From the NCBI RefSeq assembly GCF_050947875.1, contig NC_134576.1:54874255-54938254 (forward strand): a DNA stretch of 64,000 nucleotides, in the 5' to 3' direction. Shown here one piece after another: positions 22,428 to 32,599 of the stretch; the first letter of the stretch is position 1, and the number at the start of each line of letters is the position of its first letter. A model generated the notes under the pieces. It did not search any database. It was given only the letters and a program-made list of their open reading frames with translations, and was not told where the DNA came from. The DNA comes from Dermacentor variabilis. Taxonomy: Eukaryota > Arthropoda > Arachnida > Ixodida > Ixodidae. A program made the translations under genes and the position numbers.

Positions 22428-23725
22428 CGAGGGCGAGTGAAATGAAAGTGAGCCAATGCGAATATATGACAAACGGGGTACTTTAATTAAAAGTAGCCCC
22501 CATGAGCATTTAGACATTTGTCCTATTGACTACCGAGTCGCGCAATTCCGGTCTCATAAAGCTCCTTTGGTTGCTGCTTCAAAACGTCTGCAATTGACTA
22601 TAACGTCATCGTCCGAGACTAATCTGGTTCCCTTGAGCTGTTTTTTCTTTTTTGGTTGCCCCAACATATGGAAGTCGCAAGGCGACAGGTCTGAGTTGGA
22701 TGGCGGATGTTGCAGCGTTTCCCGCTTGAACTTCGCCAGTTTTGTATTAACGACATCAGCGACGTGGGGATGGGCATTGTCGTGGAACAAGATGACCCCA
22801 TTGGTCAATTTTCCACGTAGTTTGCTCTTGATTGCGAAACGCAGCCGATCCGGCGTTTCACAATATCGGAAACAATCGATAATCTCTCAAGATTTAGCAA
22901 ATTCTCTCAGTAATGCCCCCTGACGATCGAAAAATTAAAGTCAACACATTTCCGGTGGAAATGACGGCCTTTGCTTGCTTTGGGGATGGTGAATTCGAAT
23001 GTTGCCATCGTAAGCTTTGCCGTCGTGTTTCAGGCTCGTAGTAGTGGCATGATGGTTCGTCTCCGATCACAATAGCAGACAAGAAAATCATCCCCATTAT
23101 TGTGATGCCAGATCAGATGAGTAAAGGCAGCGCCGATCTTCTCCGTATTCTGGCCGTGGTTCAAAATCTTGCGCATCCATTGCGCACACTAGATCCGATA
23201 ACCGAGATGTTCATGAATTATGGATTGAACAAAACCGTGACTGATGTTCACCCGCTCATCCGTGACTGATGTTCACCAGTTCATCGACCGTTCTTGTCTC
23301 ATCAGCTCATCAACCTTTGCAATTTTGTTAGGGGTGATTGCACGATCGCTTTGGCCCGGTCTGGGATCGTCCTTGCAAATTTCACGTCCTTCTTTCAACC
23401 GTTTGTTCCAACTCTTCACAGTGGCCAATGAAATGCAATGTTCAATGTACACGGCAGCAATACGGCAACTAATTTCTTTTTGAGAAACACCTTCAGCTGT
23501 CAAACACCTCACGGCACCACGCTGCTCAACTTCTGTAGCGTCCATTACGGCACGCAACCATGTTCAACCCAGTGTATGAGAGCATTAAAGAATATTTATC
23601 CTCACACCTGCGTGTCACTTTTGTAAATAAGAGATGCCTGTGTGCTACGCGCAGGCCTTGTAGATAATGAACAGAACCATAATTGCGTGGTGTGGGTAGG
23701 CTCACTTTCATTTGACTCACCCTCG
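22428..23725 (-). mobile_element. mariner transposon
   Basis: A 1298-bp element has terminal inverted repeats of about 27 bp (CGAGGGYGAGTSAAATGAAA then GTGAGCC). It is flanked by TA on both sides (22426-22427 and 23726-23727), the canonical mariner target duplication. Length and ends are typical of the family. The transposase gene is broken. Confidence 0.93.
22554..23557 (-). pseudogene. mariner transposase, frameshifted
   Basis: The N-terminal helix-turn-helix region is open at 23557-23273 (RAVMDATEVEQRGAVRCL, ending near DDPRPGQSDRA). After frame changes, the first catalytic Asp is seen in IVIGDEPSCHYYEPETRRQS (about 23070-23010). A third frame (22808-22554) holds VILFHDNAHPHVA and SNSDLSPCDFH. 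That spacing gives 34 residues between the second and third Asp, the mariner D34D arrangement. Frame breaks between these parts mean no full transposase can be made. The family cuts and pastes DNA at TA sites. Confidence 0.9.
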
Positions 23726-23727
23726 TA

Positions 23728-25199
23728 CATTAGAAATGCGAACATACAATGGAATATAAAAATGCGAAGATACAGCTTGATAAAGGGCAAAAAAGTGCCA
23801 CTGGAAACAAATTTCACTGCACGTATACACAAAACCTCGCAACAAGATATTTAAACATACGCATAAGTAAGTCTCCAATAAAGCTACGCATCTAAGAAAA
23901 AGCAACTGTATACAATGCGTAAAACAGGGCAAATAAACACGTTGCGCAATCAGATTCAAAGAATCTATAGATCCTGCCCCCATTCCATGGCCTCCCCCCG
24001 ATGCATCGCGCGCGACAGAAGGCGGCGCGCTTGCTCCTCACTTATCTCCCTTGCGCACACAAGACTGAGCCACCATCGTCGGCTCACTCATTCCCCCCCC
24101 CACCCCCCACACGCTTTCACTTGCACATACAGCATGCGGCGCGGATGAAATTGCCCTTGGACTTTATGCGGAACATGAGGGCGACGTCGACGGCAGGAAT
24201 GCGCCTAGAGTGCCCATATAATTGTCATCGCAATGATATAATAAGAGTATCCGGCAACTGAAGCGTCCCATGGCGCATTACTTTCCGCAAAAGAAGTAAC
24301 AAAATACAACTTTCACCATGCGACAATTTGCTGCATGCACCGCAACAACGCTTTTTTTTTTCTTTTGTGGGGCGGGGACACGGTAATGAAAAAAAAAAAC
24401 TCAAAGTATGTTGGTCACAATCTAATGTCTACTTTGGGCAACTAATGTGGCTATTAGAGGAAAATCGAAGAAAACACGAGACGCTTGGTCCACGAAGAAC
24501 CATTCGCATACTGGTCGGTATCCTACACCAGCGAGAGAAGACTTTCTGGAGAGGTTGCGCTCAAGCGAACGCGGTGCAATCAAGTCGAGTCCCCACAGTG
24601 ATGGCGGTTAGTGACCATTGTTTCTTTTCTCGTCTGCTAGCTAGCAAGCGTCCAAAGCTCTGCCAGGCGAAAATGCACTCGGCCAGAGAAAACCGAACAC
24701 GCACCGAAGTGCGCCGCGCGGTGGTCGGGGCAACACGAGAAAAACGCATGCGCTCTGGCTGGCTCTGGCAGCGCGCGGGTAGGGGACCGAGAACAAAAAA
24801 ATCGAAGACGCTCAATGTGTGCTCGCTATTAAAAGTCAAAGTAGAAAAATAAATAAGAACGTAGTTCACTTGGCTGGCTTTAGTGTCTTCACTGGATGCG
24901 TTGGCGCATGTGAGAAAGAATGTTGATATTTTTTTACGTGACATGACGCCATGAATGAACCACCACAACGCTTCCTCTCATCAGGCCTCGCTACGGGCTT
25001 TGTCAACTTATCTGATAGTATGTTGATTTAGCTTGTCGTGTTGTATGGCCCGATGTACGACTTCGTAAAAGTCAATGCACCTTTGGCGTCAAATATTTAT
25101 GGGAGCATTAAACTTACAAAATTCCTCGAGTGAAAATCTAACCCACTTGAAGTACACAATGGGAAATTTTCACAGTCTGTCGTATTTTGGGACGCTGTT
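23728..25199. other. No supported gene
   Basis: There is a poly-C tract near 24092-24112 and A/T runs near 24350-24400. A 174-codon open frame at 24328-24852 and an opposite 135-codon frame show no recognisable domain. Confidence 0.45.
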
Positions 25200-25253
25200 C
25201 CTGTAGTTCTGTTGCCTGTAGTTCTGCTGCCTGTAGTTCTGTTGTCTGTAGTG
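25200..25253. repeat. 15-bp tandem repeat
   Basis: About 3.5 copies of CCTGTAGTTCTGTTG. The motif resembles the CTGTAGT...CTGTTG words of the satellite at 32600-33535. Confidence 0.8.
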
Positions 25254-25384
25254 TGACGCCCTGTAGTAGAAAGTTCTGTAATTCTTGATCAATATCCAAT
25301 TAAAAATTGACAGAGACCTCCTTAAGGCTGTGAAAATTTGTTAGTACAAAAAAAGGAAAATATAAAAGTAAAAGAAATTTAAAA

Positions 25385-25465
25385 AAAGAGCGTTCACGGC
25401 AAGGATTTGAACTTGCGACCTCACGTCTACGACCCCGGCATCTTACCACTGCACCACCGCTGACA
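25385..25465 (-). repeat. tRNA-like sequence, SINE head or tRNA relic
   Basis: Minus-strand sequence with an A box (TGGTGCAGTGGTAAGATGC), a B box (AAGTTCAAATCC) at tRNA-like spacing, and a downstream T run. The ends do not form an acceptor stem, so a working tRNA is unlikely and a tRNA-derived repeat is more probable. Confidence 0.5.
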
Positions 25466-25888
25466 TGCTTTTCGAGTGTACATTTCGGCCATGTCAATAG
25501 CACGATGTGCTGATGCGCTGATGTTTACATTTGCATTGTAAGGGCCAAGATCCGCTATCACTCCACCGCGTCAAGTGCCGCATCTCTAGAAGAGCAAGAG
25601 TGTTCTTACCATCGCCAGGTACATCGTGGAGTGCTAGAACATCGATTTTGAGGTACGATATCCATATTAAATAAGAAATTCAGAAAATAGACATCGGTGA
25701 CTGTTAGGGTTGTTACTGCTAATTTCAACAGTTGTCTCTCGTTCTTTACACTTGCGAGCGCGCATATAATTGGAGTGTTCAATGCAAAATAGCTACATAA
25801 ACATTCGTGGATGAATGTTCTTTCTGACAGCATACTCGCTTCTCACGGCAGCGCTGTACCAGATTAATGTGACCCGAGCGAGACAGCT

Positions 25889-27157
25889 TGTAAGGTCGCT
25901 CTGATTGTTCGGGTTCTTAAGTGTCACGAATCGGCCACGTGCTTTGTGCATAGAGAGGGGGTTCACTTGCCCCCGTGTCAGCCGGGCGACAGTTGCTGTG
26001 TTATGTGGGGTCACAGGCACCGCGCGGTGTTGGGTGACGCGTCGCGGCAGGTGCCAGGTGGGCGAGTGCCGATTCCGGGAAGTCGGCATTGTGCGCACGG
26101 TGTTGGCAGTCCGCCGACGGTCACACGAGTCCACACAGACCAGCCTTGAAAGGGACTGCTGTACAAGGTATTGTGAGTGTGGCTCCCGAGTGCGTGACTA
26201 ATTGGAGGCGCCGCCGAGGTTAAGAAGGGCTTAGCAACTCTGACCCCGTTCCGCATGCAGTGAGCATGGACCTAATCTTCTACGCGTCCGGAACGCAATC
26301 GCCAGCCTTGTTGTTGGGTGCGGCTGCCGGTGTGGTGTCGAAGGCCAGCTTACAGTGCACGCTGTAGGAATGCGGTGCACACGTAAAGAATGTATTCGGA
26401 CGACGGCTTCTTGGAAACACGCACTCGGAGAACTTTGTCTTGTAGACAATAAGTTTGAAGGACAAGGAGGGCCATCAGTCTCCCACGCGGACAAACTTTG
26501 AGTACGGCCTCACTACGTGGTATCGATGCCCCTGCTTCCGAGACATTTGCGGCCTAGACGCCGTTGGGATTTGAAACGGTCTAGCGATAACTTGTTCGGG
26601 CCTGGCGTGTTTTGCTGAGCCCGTCACTAACTACGAAGAAATGAGAGGGCAACGGAGTTTTGGCGAAGAAGGAAAAGAGCTTTGTTTTCCAATATGTTTA
26701 TTTTTAAGAGTAAGCCCATCCCTGTGGGTTGTGGCTTAACAAACGGTTGACCCTGATTGGCAACTGAACCTGTGGGACGGGCCAACGGCCCTACCGCCTT
26801 TTTTTTCTTTGTATATTTGGGCTATAAAAATCGGGACGACATGCTGTCCCTCAGACTTGGCTGAAATCAGGATTGCTGATAGATCAGTGAGCCTCCGTAC
26901 TATGTACGTTAAAACGAGTCTCGTCTCTAACAGTCATTGAGACAGTCGGAGAGTGAGACTTTGTTTCTCAGTTGTTCAAGTTTGTAATGTATTTGTTTTA
27001 CCTGCCATGTATATAGAAAAGTTTACGTATAAATATTTCTTGTACATCTGATCTGCATCGCTTCCTGTCTGCGTTTCATCAACAACTGCCGATCATCGTC
27101 CGAGAAGCTTCAAGTTCCAGCGGTGAAGCGAGGACAGAGAACGAACGAAACTTTACT
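25889..27157 (+). repeat. 5' LTR
   Basis: Begins TGTAAGG and ends ...CTTTACT. It has TATAAAAAT at 26823-26831 as a likely promoter box. The short terminal T overlaps the TGG of the primer-binding site. Confidence 0.92.
26823..26831 (+). promoter_or_regulatory. LTR TATA box
   Basis: TATAAAAAT lies in the 5' LTR, with an identical copy at 31869-31877 in the 3' LTR (same 5046-bp offset as the LTRs). The U3/R boundary would lie roughly 25-30 bp downstream. Confidence 0.6.
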
Positions 27158-27173
27158 GGCGCAGCACGACAGG
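27157..27173 (+). other. Primer-binding site
   Basis: TGGCGCAGCACGACAGG directly abuts the 5' LTR. The implied tRNA 3' end (GTGCTGCGCCA) has G before CCA, as in Ser-type tRNAs. The tRNA identity is tentative. Confidence 0.6.
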
Positions 27174-27353
27174 ATCGGCAAGCCCCACAACGAGCAGCGA
27201 GCCAGGCGCAAGGCATCAGAGAGCCACCAGCCAATTCCGCAAGGGTTGCACTTCATCTGGACGAGGACGTCAGGCGGCGCCCCCAGCAGCAACGGGTGAG
27301 CGGGATTCCTTGCGTTTTGTCGAGGTTGGCATGGCTGTTGTTCAGTGAGGTTA

Positions 27354-28394
27354 ATGGTGTTCACGCGCAGAACAGCAAATGCGATTGAGGCTACCATAAA
27401 CATTGATACTGCATCTGAACAAATAGAGGGCCAGAGACGGCAGGAGCTGCAACGCGTCGGAGAGACCGAGTCTGAGACGTCGGATACTGAAATGGATAGT
27501 GAGGCGCAAGGCGCTGCGCAGGCTCCGAGCACGACGGATCCAGAAGCCATGGCGGTGAGACGCCTGGAGCTGGAGCTGGAAAAGGTGCGCCTACAGCTAG
27601 AGTGCGAGCGCATTGCTCTACGGAGAGTGGAGCTTGAGCAGTCGGGCAGGCCGCCTTCGGTGTCGGAAGGAAGCGATCGGCGCGGTGCCATCACGGATGG
27701 AATAGCACAATGTGCTAAAGTGCTTAAGGCATACCGGTTGCCGTGTGACGCTGACGTTCCGATATGGTTTGATGAGGTCGAAAAGTTGTTTGCATCTTTT
27801 CAAGTACCAGCACATAGCCATGTACATTTGATCATGCCTGCGCTGACTGAGCGGGTCCGTTATCTGTTGCGTAGCCTCAATGATGAGGAATGTACGGATT
27901 ACGAGACTGTAAAGAAGGCGGTACTAGATGAACTTAAGCTCACGCCAGCTGAATACTTGGGGAGGTTTGAAAAGGCATCTAAACGAATGGAGGAAACTTG
28001 GGCTCAGTTCGCGTCCCGAGCTAGAACTTATTTGGCCTATTACCTTCAATCTCGCCATGCAAACACAAAAGAAGCTATGACGGAGCTTATGGTCGCTGAC
28101 CGTATGAAAGCCAGTCTAAGCTCAGAAGCCCTTGAATATGTTCTTTTGCGGGAGGGCGAAGAGTGGTTTAAGCCAGTGGAGGTGGCGAAAGTGCTGGAGA
28201 CTTTCGAGCAAGCTAAAGGGAAAGGACGAGCAACTAAGCCAGCCGCAACAACCTCATTGACGCAGCAAGCAAAACTAGCTAGCCTGCAGAGGACAAATTT
28301 AAAATGCCACGTGTGTCATATACAGGGACACCTAGCCAGAGACTGCCCAAGAGCTTCAAATAAAGAACCGCAGGGGAAGGCGCCGACTGTGTAA
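27354..28394 (+). CDS. Gag
   Basis: This 346-residue frame runs from ATG at 27354 (an in-frame GTG lies 9 bp upstream) to TAA at 28392-28394. An acidic start is followed by a charged coiled-coil-like segment (RRLELELEKVRLQLECERI, about residues 65-95). A gag core follows with YRLPCDADVPIWFDEVEKLF, WAQFASRARTYLAYYL and a CCHC knuckle CHVCHIQGHLARDC at about residue 317. Gag would assemble the particle and bind element RNA. The frame is intact, so this copy could in principle make Gag. The stop is in the same frame as pol, so the two are separated by this single stop codon only. Confidence 0.9.
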   Translation: MVFTRRTANAIEATINIDTASEQIEGQRRQELQRVGETESETSDTEMDSEAQGAAQAPSTTDPEAMAVRRLELELEKVRLQLECERIALRRVELEQSGRPPSVSEGSDRRGAITDGIAQCAKVLKAYRLPCDADVPIWFDEVEKLFASFQVPAHSHVHLIMPALTERVRYLLRSLNDEECTDYETVKKAVLDELKLTPAEYLGRFEKASKRMEETWAQFASRARTYLAYYLQSRHANTKEAMTELMVADRMKASLSSEALEYVLLREGEEWFKPVEVAKVLETFEQAKGKGRATKPAATTSLTQQAKLASLQRTNLKCHVCHIQGHLARDCPRASNKEPQGKAPTV

Positions 28395-30431
28395 AAACAA
28401 AGGGTACAGAAGGTTGCTGTTGTAAGTGAAGAACCTCCACCAGAGCAAGAAAGGGTGCTAAGCGCTAGAGTACAAGTCGTAGCTCAAAATGCTAGTTCAG
28501 GGAGGTCAAAGCTGGACCTTATCCTTATCATATGCGGGGATATAGCAACGGAAGCTGTGTTGGACACAGGTAGTGAGATAACGGTCGTCCGTAAAAGTAT
28601 GTTGCCGGTCGTTTTACAGGAGCCATCGCGAACAGTAAGGCTCGAGTCGGCATTCGGAAAGACCATTCGAGGTAACCTAGCTACGCTGCCCGTAGGCATG
28701 CATCGCCCGGGGGCTGTGATACAACCGCAGAGGATCGATCTGGTGTACGCGGTTACAGACGAACTTGCAAACGGGGTTGACTGCCTGCTGTCAAAGGAAG
28801 ATTGGGAACTACTACAGGCGCAGGAAAAAGAGGAGTTTGGAGAGAAAAATATTCTGCGGGTAGCCAATTACGTTGGGGTCCGATCAGTTGAAATGGTCTA
28901 TAACACTGAGCCAGACTGCGGTCTAAGTTGCGAGGAAACGACAGATGAAATCCCTAAATTGCAAGGGAACAGTTTGATACAAGATGTCAATGAGGTGCCC
29001 AGTCAGCGGGAGGAATTTCGAGCTGCTCAGCTTGCCGATGAAAGCCTGAAAAAGGCCTGGAATAATGCGAGAAACGGCAAAGCTGACAAGTTCGTGTCAG
29101 ACGGACTTTTGTGCCATTGGGATTCCCTAGCGGGAGTCAAAGTCAGACAACTGGTCTTACCAGAAGAAAGACGCAATGAGGCAGTGCCGCTCCGATCCCT
29201 GACAGCGAGGGCCACATGCGAGGCTTTACTGGAAATTTTCAGTCGTACTGGAGTGCCGGAAACGATCTGTTCAGACCAAGGAACTAACTTTAAATCTCTA
29301 CTGACACATTTAATGTTAGAAAAACTGGGCTGTGCACCTAGGTTCTCCACTGCCGAACACCCTGAGAGCAATGGAGTGGTTGAGAGATGGAACAGAGTCC
29401 TCAAAAATATATTGTATCATGTAATGGAGCGGGACCGAAGAAACTGGGACAAGCTCATCCCATTTGTTCTGTGGGCTTATCGCGAAGTGCCGCATGATAC
29501 CACCGGGGTGGAGCCGTTCAGGCTATTGTACGGTAGAAACCCAAATGGGCCCCTATCAATATTGCAGCAAACTTGGACGGGTGAGATCGCGGTGCGCTCA
29601 ACTCTGAGAGAGAAACCTGCCAAGTATTTGCAGCAGCTGCGGGAGCAACTAGAACTAGCCGCGAGTGTAGCTGAGTTGACAAGCACCGAGTGCCAGAGCA
29701 AATATGTTGAAGTTTACATTAGGAAGGCACGGACTAAAGAATTTAATGTCGCGGACCAAGTACTCCGCTTTGACACAGATCGGGCAACCAAGATAGCTGT
29801 CATAGAAGGTCTTGTGCCACCTCACACAAAGAAAGAGTTGAGAAGTCTTTGGGGGCTTTGTGGGTATTATCGGGACTATGTCTCAAACTACGCCGACGTG
29901 GCGAGCCCGCTTACGGCTTTAGGGCGAGGGGTTCCTAATTCAATTCCATCGTCGGAAGAAGCGCAGTGCGCGTTCGAAAGTCTGAAATTAGCTCTTTGTC
30001 AGGCTGTCGCCATGAACACTCCTGAGCCTCATCAGCCGTACTGGCTATTCACTGATGCGTCGGCGACGGCGGCCGGTGCCTGTTTAGCTCAAATGTCAGC
30101 GGACGGAAAAGAAAAGCCGATCGCTTTTGCTAGCCATCGCTTTAACCCGACACAGGCGCGCTGGTCGACTATAGAGAGAGAAGCCTTTGCTATTATTTGG
30201 GCACTCAAGAAATTTGACTACTGGCTTTTCGGAGCAGTGGTGAATGTTGTCTCTGACCATAACCCATTGTCATATTGGACAACCAGCACCCCGCAGGGGG
30301 CCAAGTTAGCAAGATGGGCGCTTTCACTACAGCGCTACAATGTAACGGTGCGTCACCGGAAAGGAACAAGTAACGCCAACGCTGATGCATTGTCAAGGCT
30401 CTCGAATCGTTCATGGGAGCCAACCGAGTAA
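28395..30431 (+). CDS. Pol: protease, partial integrase, partial RT, RNase H
   Basis: The frame is open from just after the gag TAA to TAA at 30431, with no ATG needed if it is read through. In order it has a retropepsin with VLDTGSEITVV (Asp at 28563) and a linker. The integrase N-terminus then reads up to PEERRNE and jumps to AVPLRSLTA. That skips the HHCC zinc site and the first catalytic Asp. The rest of integrase follows with SDQGTNF and NGVVERWN, 35 residues apart (D35E). Its C-terminal end (FNVADQVLRF) runs straight into RT-thumb sequence (PHTKKELRSLWGLCGYYRDYV). RNase H then has all four acids (LFTDAS, STIEREAF, VVSDHNPL, NADALSR). No YxDD RT core is present. The product should lack RT and strand-transfer activity, so movement would need help in trans. 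Confidence 0.88.
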   Translation, partial: KQRVQKVAVVSEEPPPEQERVLSARVQVVAQNASSGRSKLDLILIICGDIATEAVLDTGSEITVVRKSMLPVVLQEPSRTVRLESAFGKTIRGNLATLPVGMHRPGAVIQPQRIDLVYAVTDELANGVDCLLSKEDWELLQAQEKEEFGEKNILRVANYVGVRSVEMVYNTEPDCGLSCEETTDEIPKLQGNSLIQDVNEVPSQREEFRAAQLADESLKKAWNNARNGKADKFVSDGLLCHWDSLAGVKVRQLVLPEERRNEAVPLRSLTARATCEALLEIFSRTGVPETICSDQGTNFKSLLTHLMLEKLGCAPRFSTAEHPESNGVVERWNRVLKNILYHVMERDRRNWDKLIPFVLWAYREVPHDTTGVEPFRLLYGRNPNGPLSILQQTWTGEIAVRSTLREKPAKYLQQLREQLELAASVAELTSTECQSKYVEVYIRKARTKEFNVADQVLRFDTDRATKIAVIEGLVPPHTKKELRSLWGLCGYYRDYVSNYADVASPLTALGRGVPNSIPSSEEAQCAFESLKLALCQAVAMNTPEPHQPYWLFTDASATAAGACLAQMSADGKEKPIAFASHRFNPTQARWSTIEREAFAIIWALKKFDYWLFGAVVNVVSDHNPLSYWTTSTPQGAKLARWALSLQRYNVTVRHRKGTSNANADALSRLSNRSWEPTE

Positions 30432-30934
30432 AGAGCAGAAAAGAAAGGATAGACAGAAACAGCCATGCCAGCTACGACAGGCGTGAATGTTCCCGTTCAC
30501 CCGAAGGACGTGTGCGTGGGACAGTTCAGCCTTGATGGAACTTTCGGTGGTTGTCGTCGTCCACGTGTGTGAGGGTTATAAGACTGTGGACATACTATGT
30601 ATATAACCTGCATATGTTACTTTGCTGCTGTTGTGCCGTGCAGTGCGTTGGAGTGTTCCTGTACATACATGAGTGTTTCTTTTGCATGCTCACTGCCATG
30701 AATGTGTTGAGCTTTCGCCCTTTTCTTTTATCGCTTTGAGAAAAGTTTTTTTTTTCGTGGTCCTTTTAGTTCATTTTCCTGTTGCTTACGGGCTCCGCAG
30801 CACCCGTGTTGGGCAGCGTATGTCAATTTTCTTTGACGAAACCTTCAGAGCCTAAATTTTACGATACAGCGCCCTTTGGCTCTTGTAGTATAGCTGGGCA
30901 CATTGTGAGCCCAGTATACTCTTTAGGAGGGACG
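30432..30934 (+). other. 3' untranslated region with polypurine tract
   Basis: About 500 bp of non-coding sequence ends in AGGAGGGAC at 30925-30933, just before the 3' LTR, in the position of the plus-strand primer. Confidence 0.7.
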
Positions 30935-32203
30935 TGTAAGGTCGCTCTGATTGTTCGGGTTCTTAAGTGTCACGAATCGGCCACGTGCTTTGTGCATAGA
31001 GAGGGGGTTCACTTGCCCCCGTGTCAGCCGGGCGACAGTTGCTGTGTTATGTGGGGTCACAGGCACCGCGCGGTGTTGGGTGACGCGTCGCGGCAGGTGC
31101 CAGGTGGGCGAGTGCCGATTCCGGGAAGTCGGCATTGTGCGCACGGTGTTGGCAGTCCGCCGACGGTCACACGAGTCCACACAGACCAGCCTTGAAAGGG
31201 ACCGCTGTACAAGGTATTGTGAGTGTGGCTCCCGAGTGCGTGACTAATTGGAGGCGCCGCCGAGGTTAAGAAGGGCTTAGCAACTCTGACCCCGTTCCGC
31301 ATGCAGTGAGCATGGACCTAATCTGCTACGCGTCCGGAACGCAATCGCCAGCCTTGTTGTTGGGTGCGGCTGCCGGTGTGGTGTCGAAGGCCAGCTTACA
31401 GTGCACGCTGTAGGAATGCGGTGCACACGTAAAGAGTGCATCCGGACGACGGCGTCTTGGAAACACGCACTCGGAGAACTTTGTCTTGTAGACAATAAGT
31501 TTGAAGGACAAGGAGGGCCATCAGTCTCCCACGCGGACAAACTTTGAGTACGGCCTCACTACGTGGTATCGATGCCCCTGCTTCCGAGACATTTGCGGCC
31601 TAGACGCCGTTGGGATTTGAAACGGTCTAGCGATAACTTGTTCGGGCCTGGCGTGTTTTGCTGAGCCCGTCACTAACTACGAAGAAATGAGAGGGCAACG
31701 GAGTTTTGGCGAAGAAGGAAAAGAGCTTTGTTTTCCAATATGTTTATTTTTAAGAGTAAGCCCATCCCTGTGGGTTGTGGCTTAACAAACGGTTGACCCT
31801 GATTGGCAACTGAACCTGTGGGACGGGCCAACGGCCCTACCGCCTTTTTTTTCTTTGTATATTTGGGCTATAAAAATCGGGACGACATGCTGTCCCTCAG
31901 ACTTGGCTGAAATCAGGATTGCTGATAGATCAGTGAGCCTCCGTACTATGTACGTTAAAACGAGTCTCGTCTCTAACAGTCATTGAGACAGTCGGAGAGT
32001 GAGACTTTGTTTCTCAGTTGTTCAAGTTTGTAATGTATTTGTTTTACCTGCCATGTATATAGAAAAGTTTACGTATAAATATTTCTTGTACATCTGATCT
32101 GCATCGCTTCCTGTCTGCGTTTCATCAACAACTGCCGATCATCGTCCGAGAAGCTTCAAGTTCCAGCGGTGAAGCGAGGACGGAGAACGAACGAAACTTT
32201 GCT
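30935..32203 (+). repeat. 3' LTR
   Basis: Same length as the 5' LTR, with about eight substitutions and no indels seen. Ends ...CTTTGCT, then the target duplication CAGCT. Confidence 0.92.
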
Positions 32204-32599
32204 CAGCTTTTCACGCAACTTTGTGGAACCACCCAAAACTTCTTTTCCGCTTCGCATACGCTTGTGAAATATTCCTGGGAAACTAACTAATGTGTCAGTG
32301 TAACAGCACATGTAAGTCCACAGGCCTGTGTGCCACATTTTACCAAATAAAACAAAACGGATACGCAGCCATTCCCGCAGATGGTATGATTTTGATCAGC
32401 GGCCGATTTTGAGGAGGCCGGTAGGACGTTGGGGGGGCGGGGGGGAGGGGGGCTGGTGCCGCGTCGTACAATTAAAACTATTGACCACGTCGACTTTAAT
32501 ACCGGTGTCGGTGCTATCAGCATTGCCGGCTTCAGAGAGGCACGATTGAATAACGCGCAAGAGAAAAGTATAATGTACATCACCGATGTGAAACTGACA

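Larger units (their letters stand above)
25889..32203 (+). mobile_element. LTR retrotransposon, gypsy-like domains in copia-like order, internally deleted
   Basis: Two 1269-bp LTRs (25889-27157 and 30935-32203) are flanked by the 5-bp target duplication CAGCT (25884-25888 and 32204-32208). Inside are a PBS, gag, a pol ORF and a purine tract before the 3' LTR. The LTRs differ at about eight positions by eye, so the insertion is young. The pol order is protease, integrase, RT thumb, RNase H, instead of the usual gypsy protease-RT-RNase H-integrase. The RT core and the N-terminal part of integrase are missing, although the frame is kept. Matching target duplications show this is one true insertion, not a join of two elements. 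Confidence 0.92.

Noticed and set aside
24328..24852. 174-codon frame as a host gene
   Set aside because: There is no recognisable domain, it starts in a T-run region, and an overlapping antisense frame is also open.
25794..26494. Open frames repeated at 30782-31540
   Set aside because: They lie inside the two LTRs and repeat because the LTRs do; no protein domain is seen.
27110..27694. 194-codon minus-strand frame
   Set aside because: It is antisense to the gag leader and gag of the LTR element, with no domain.
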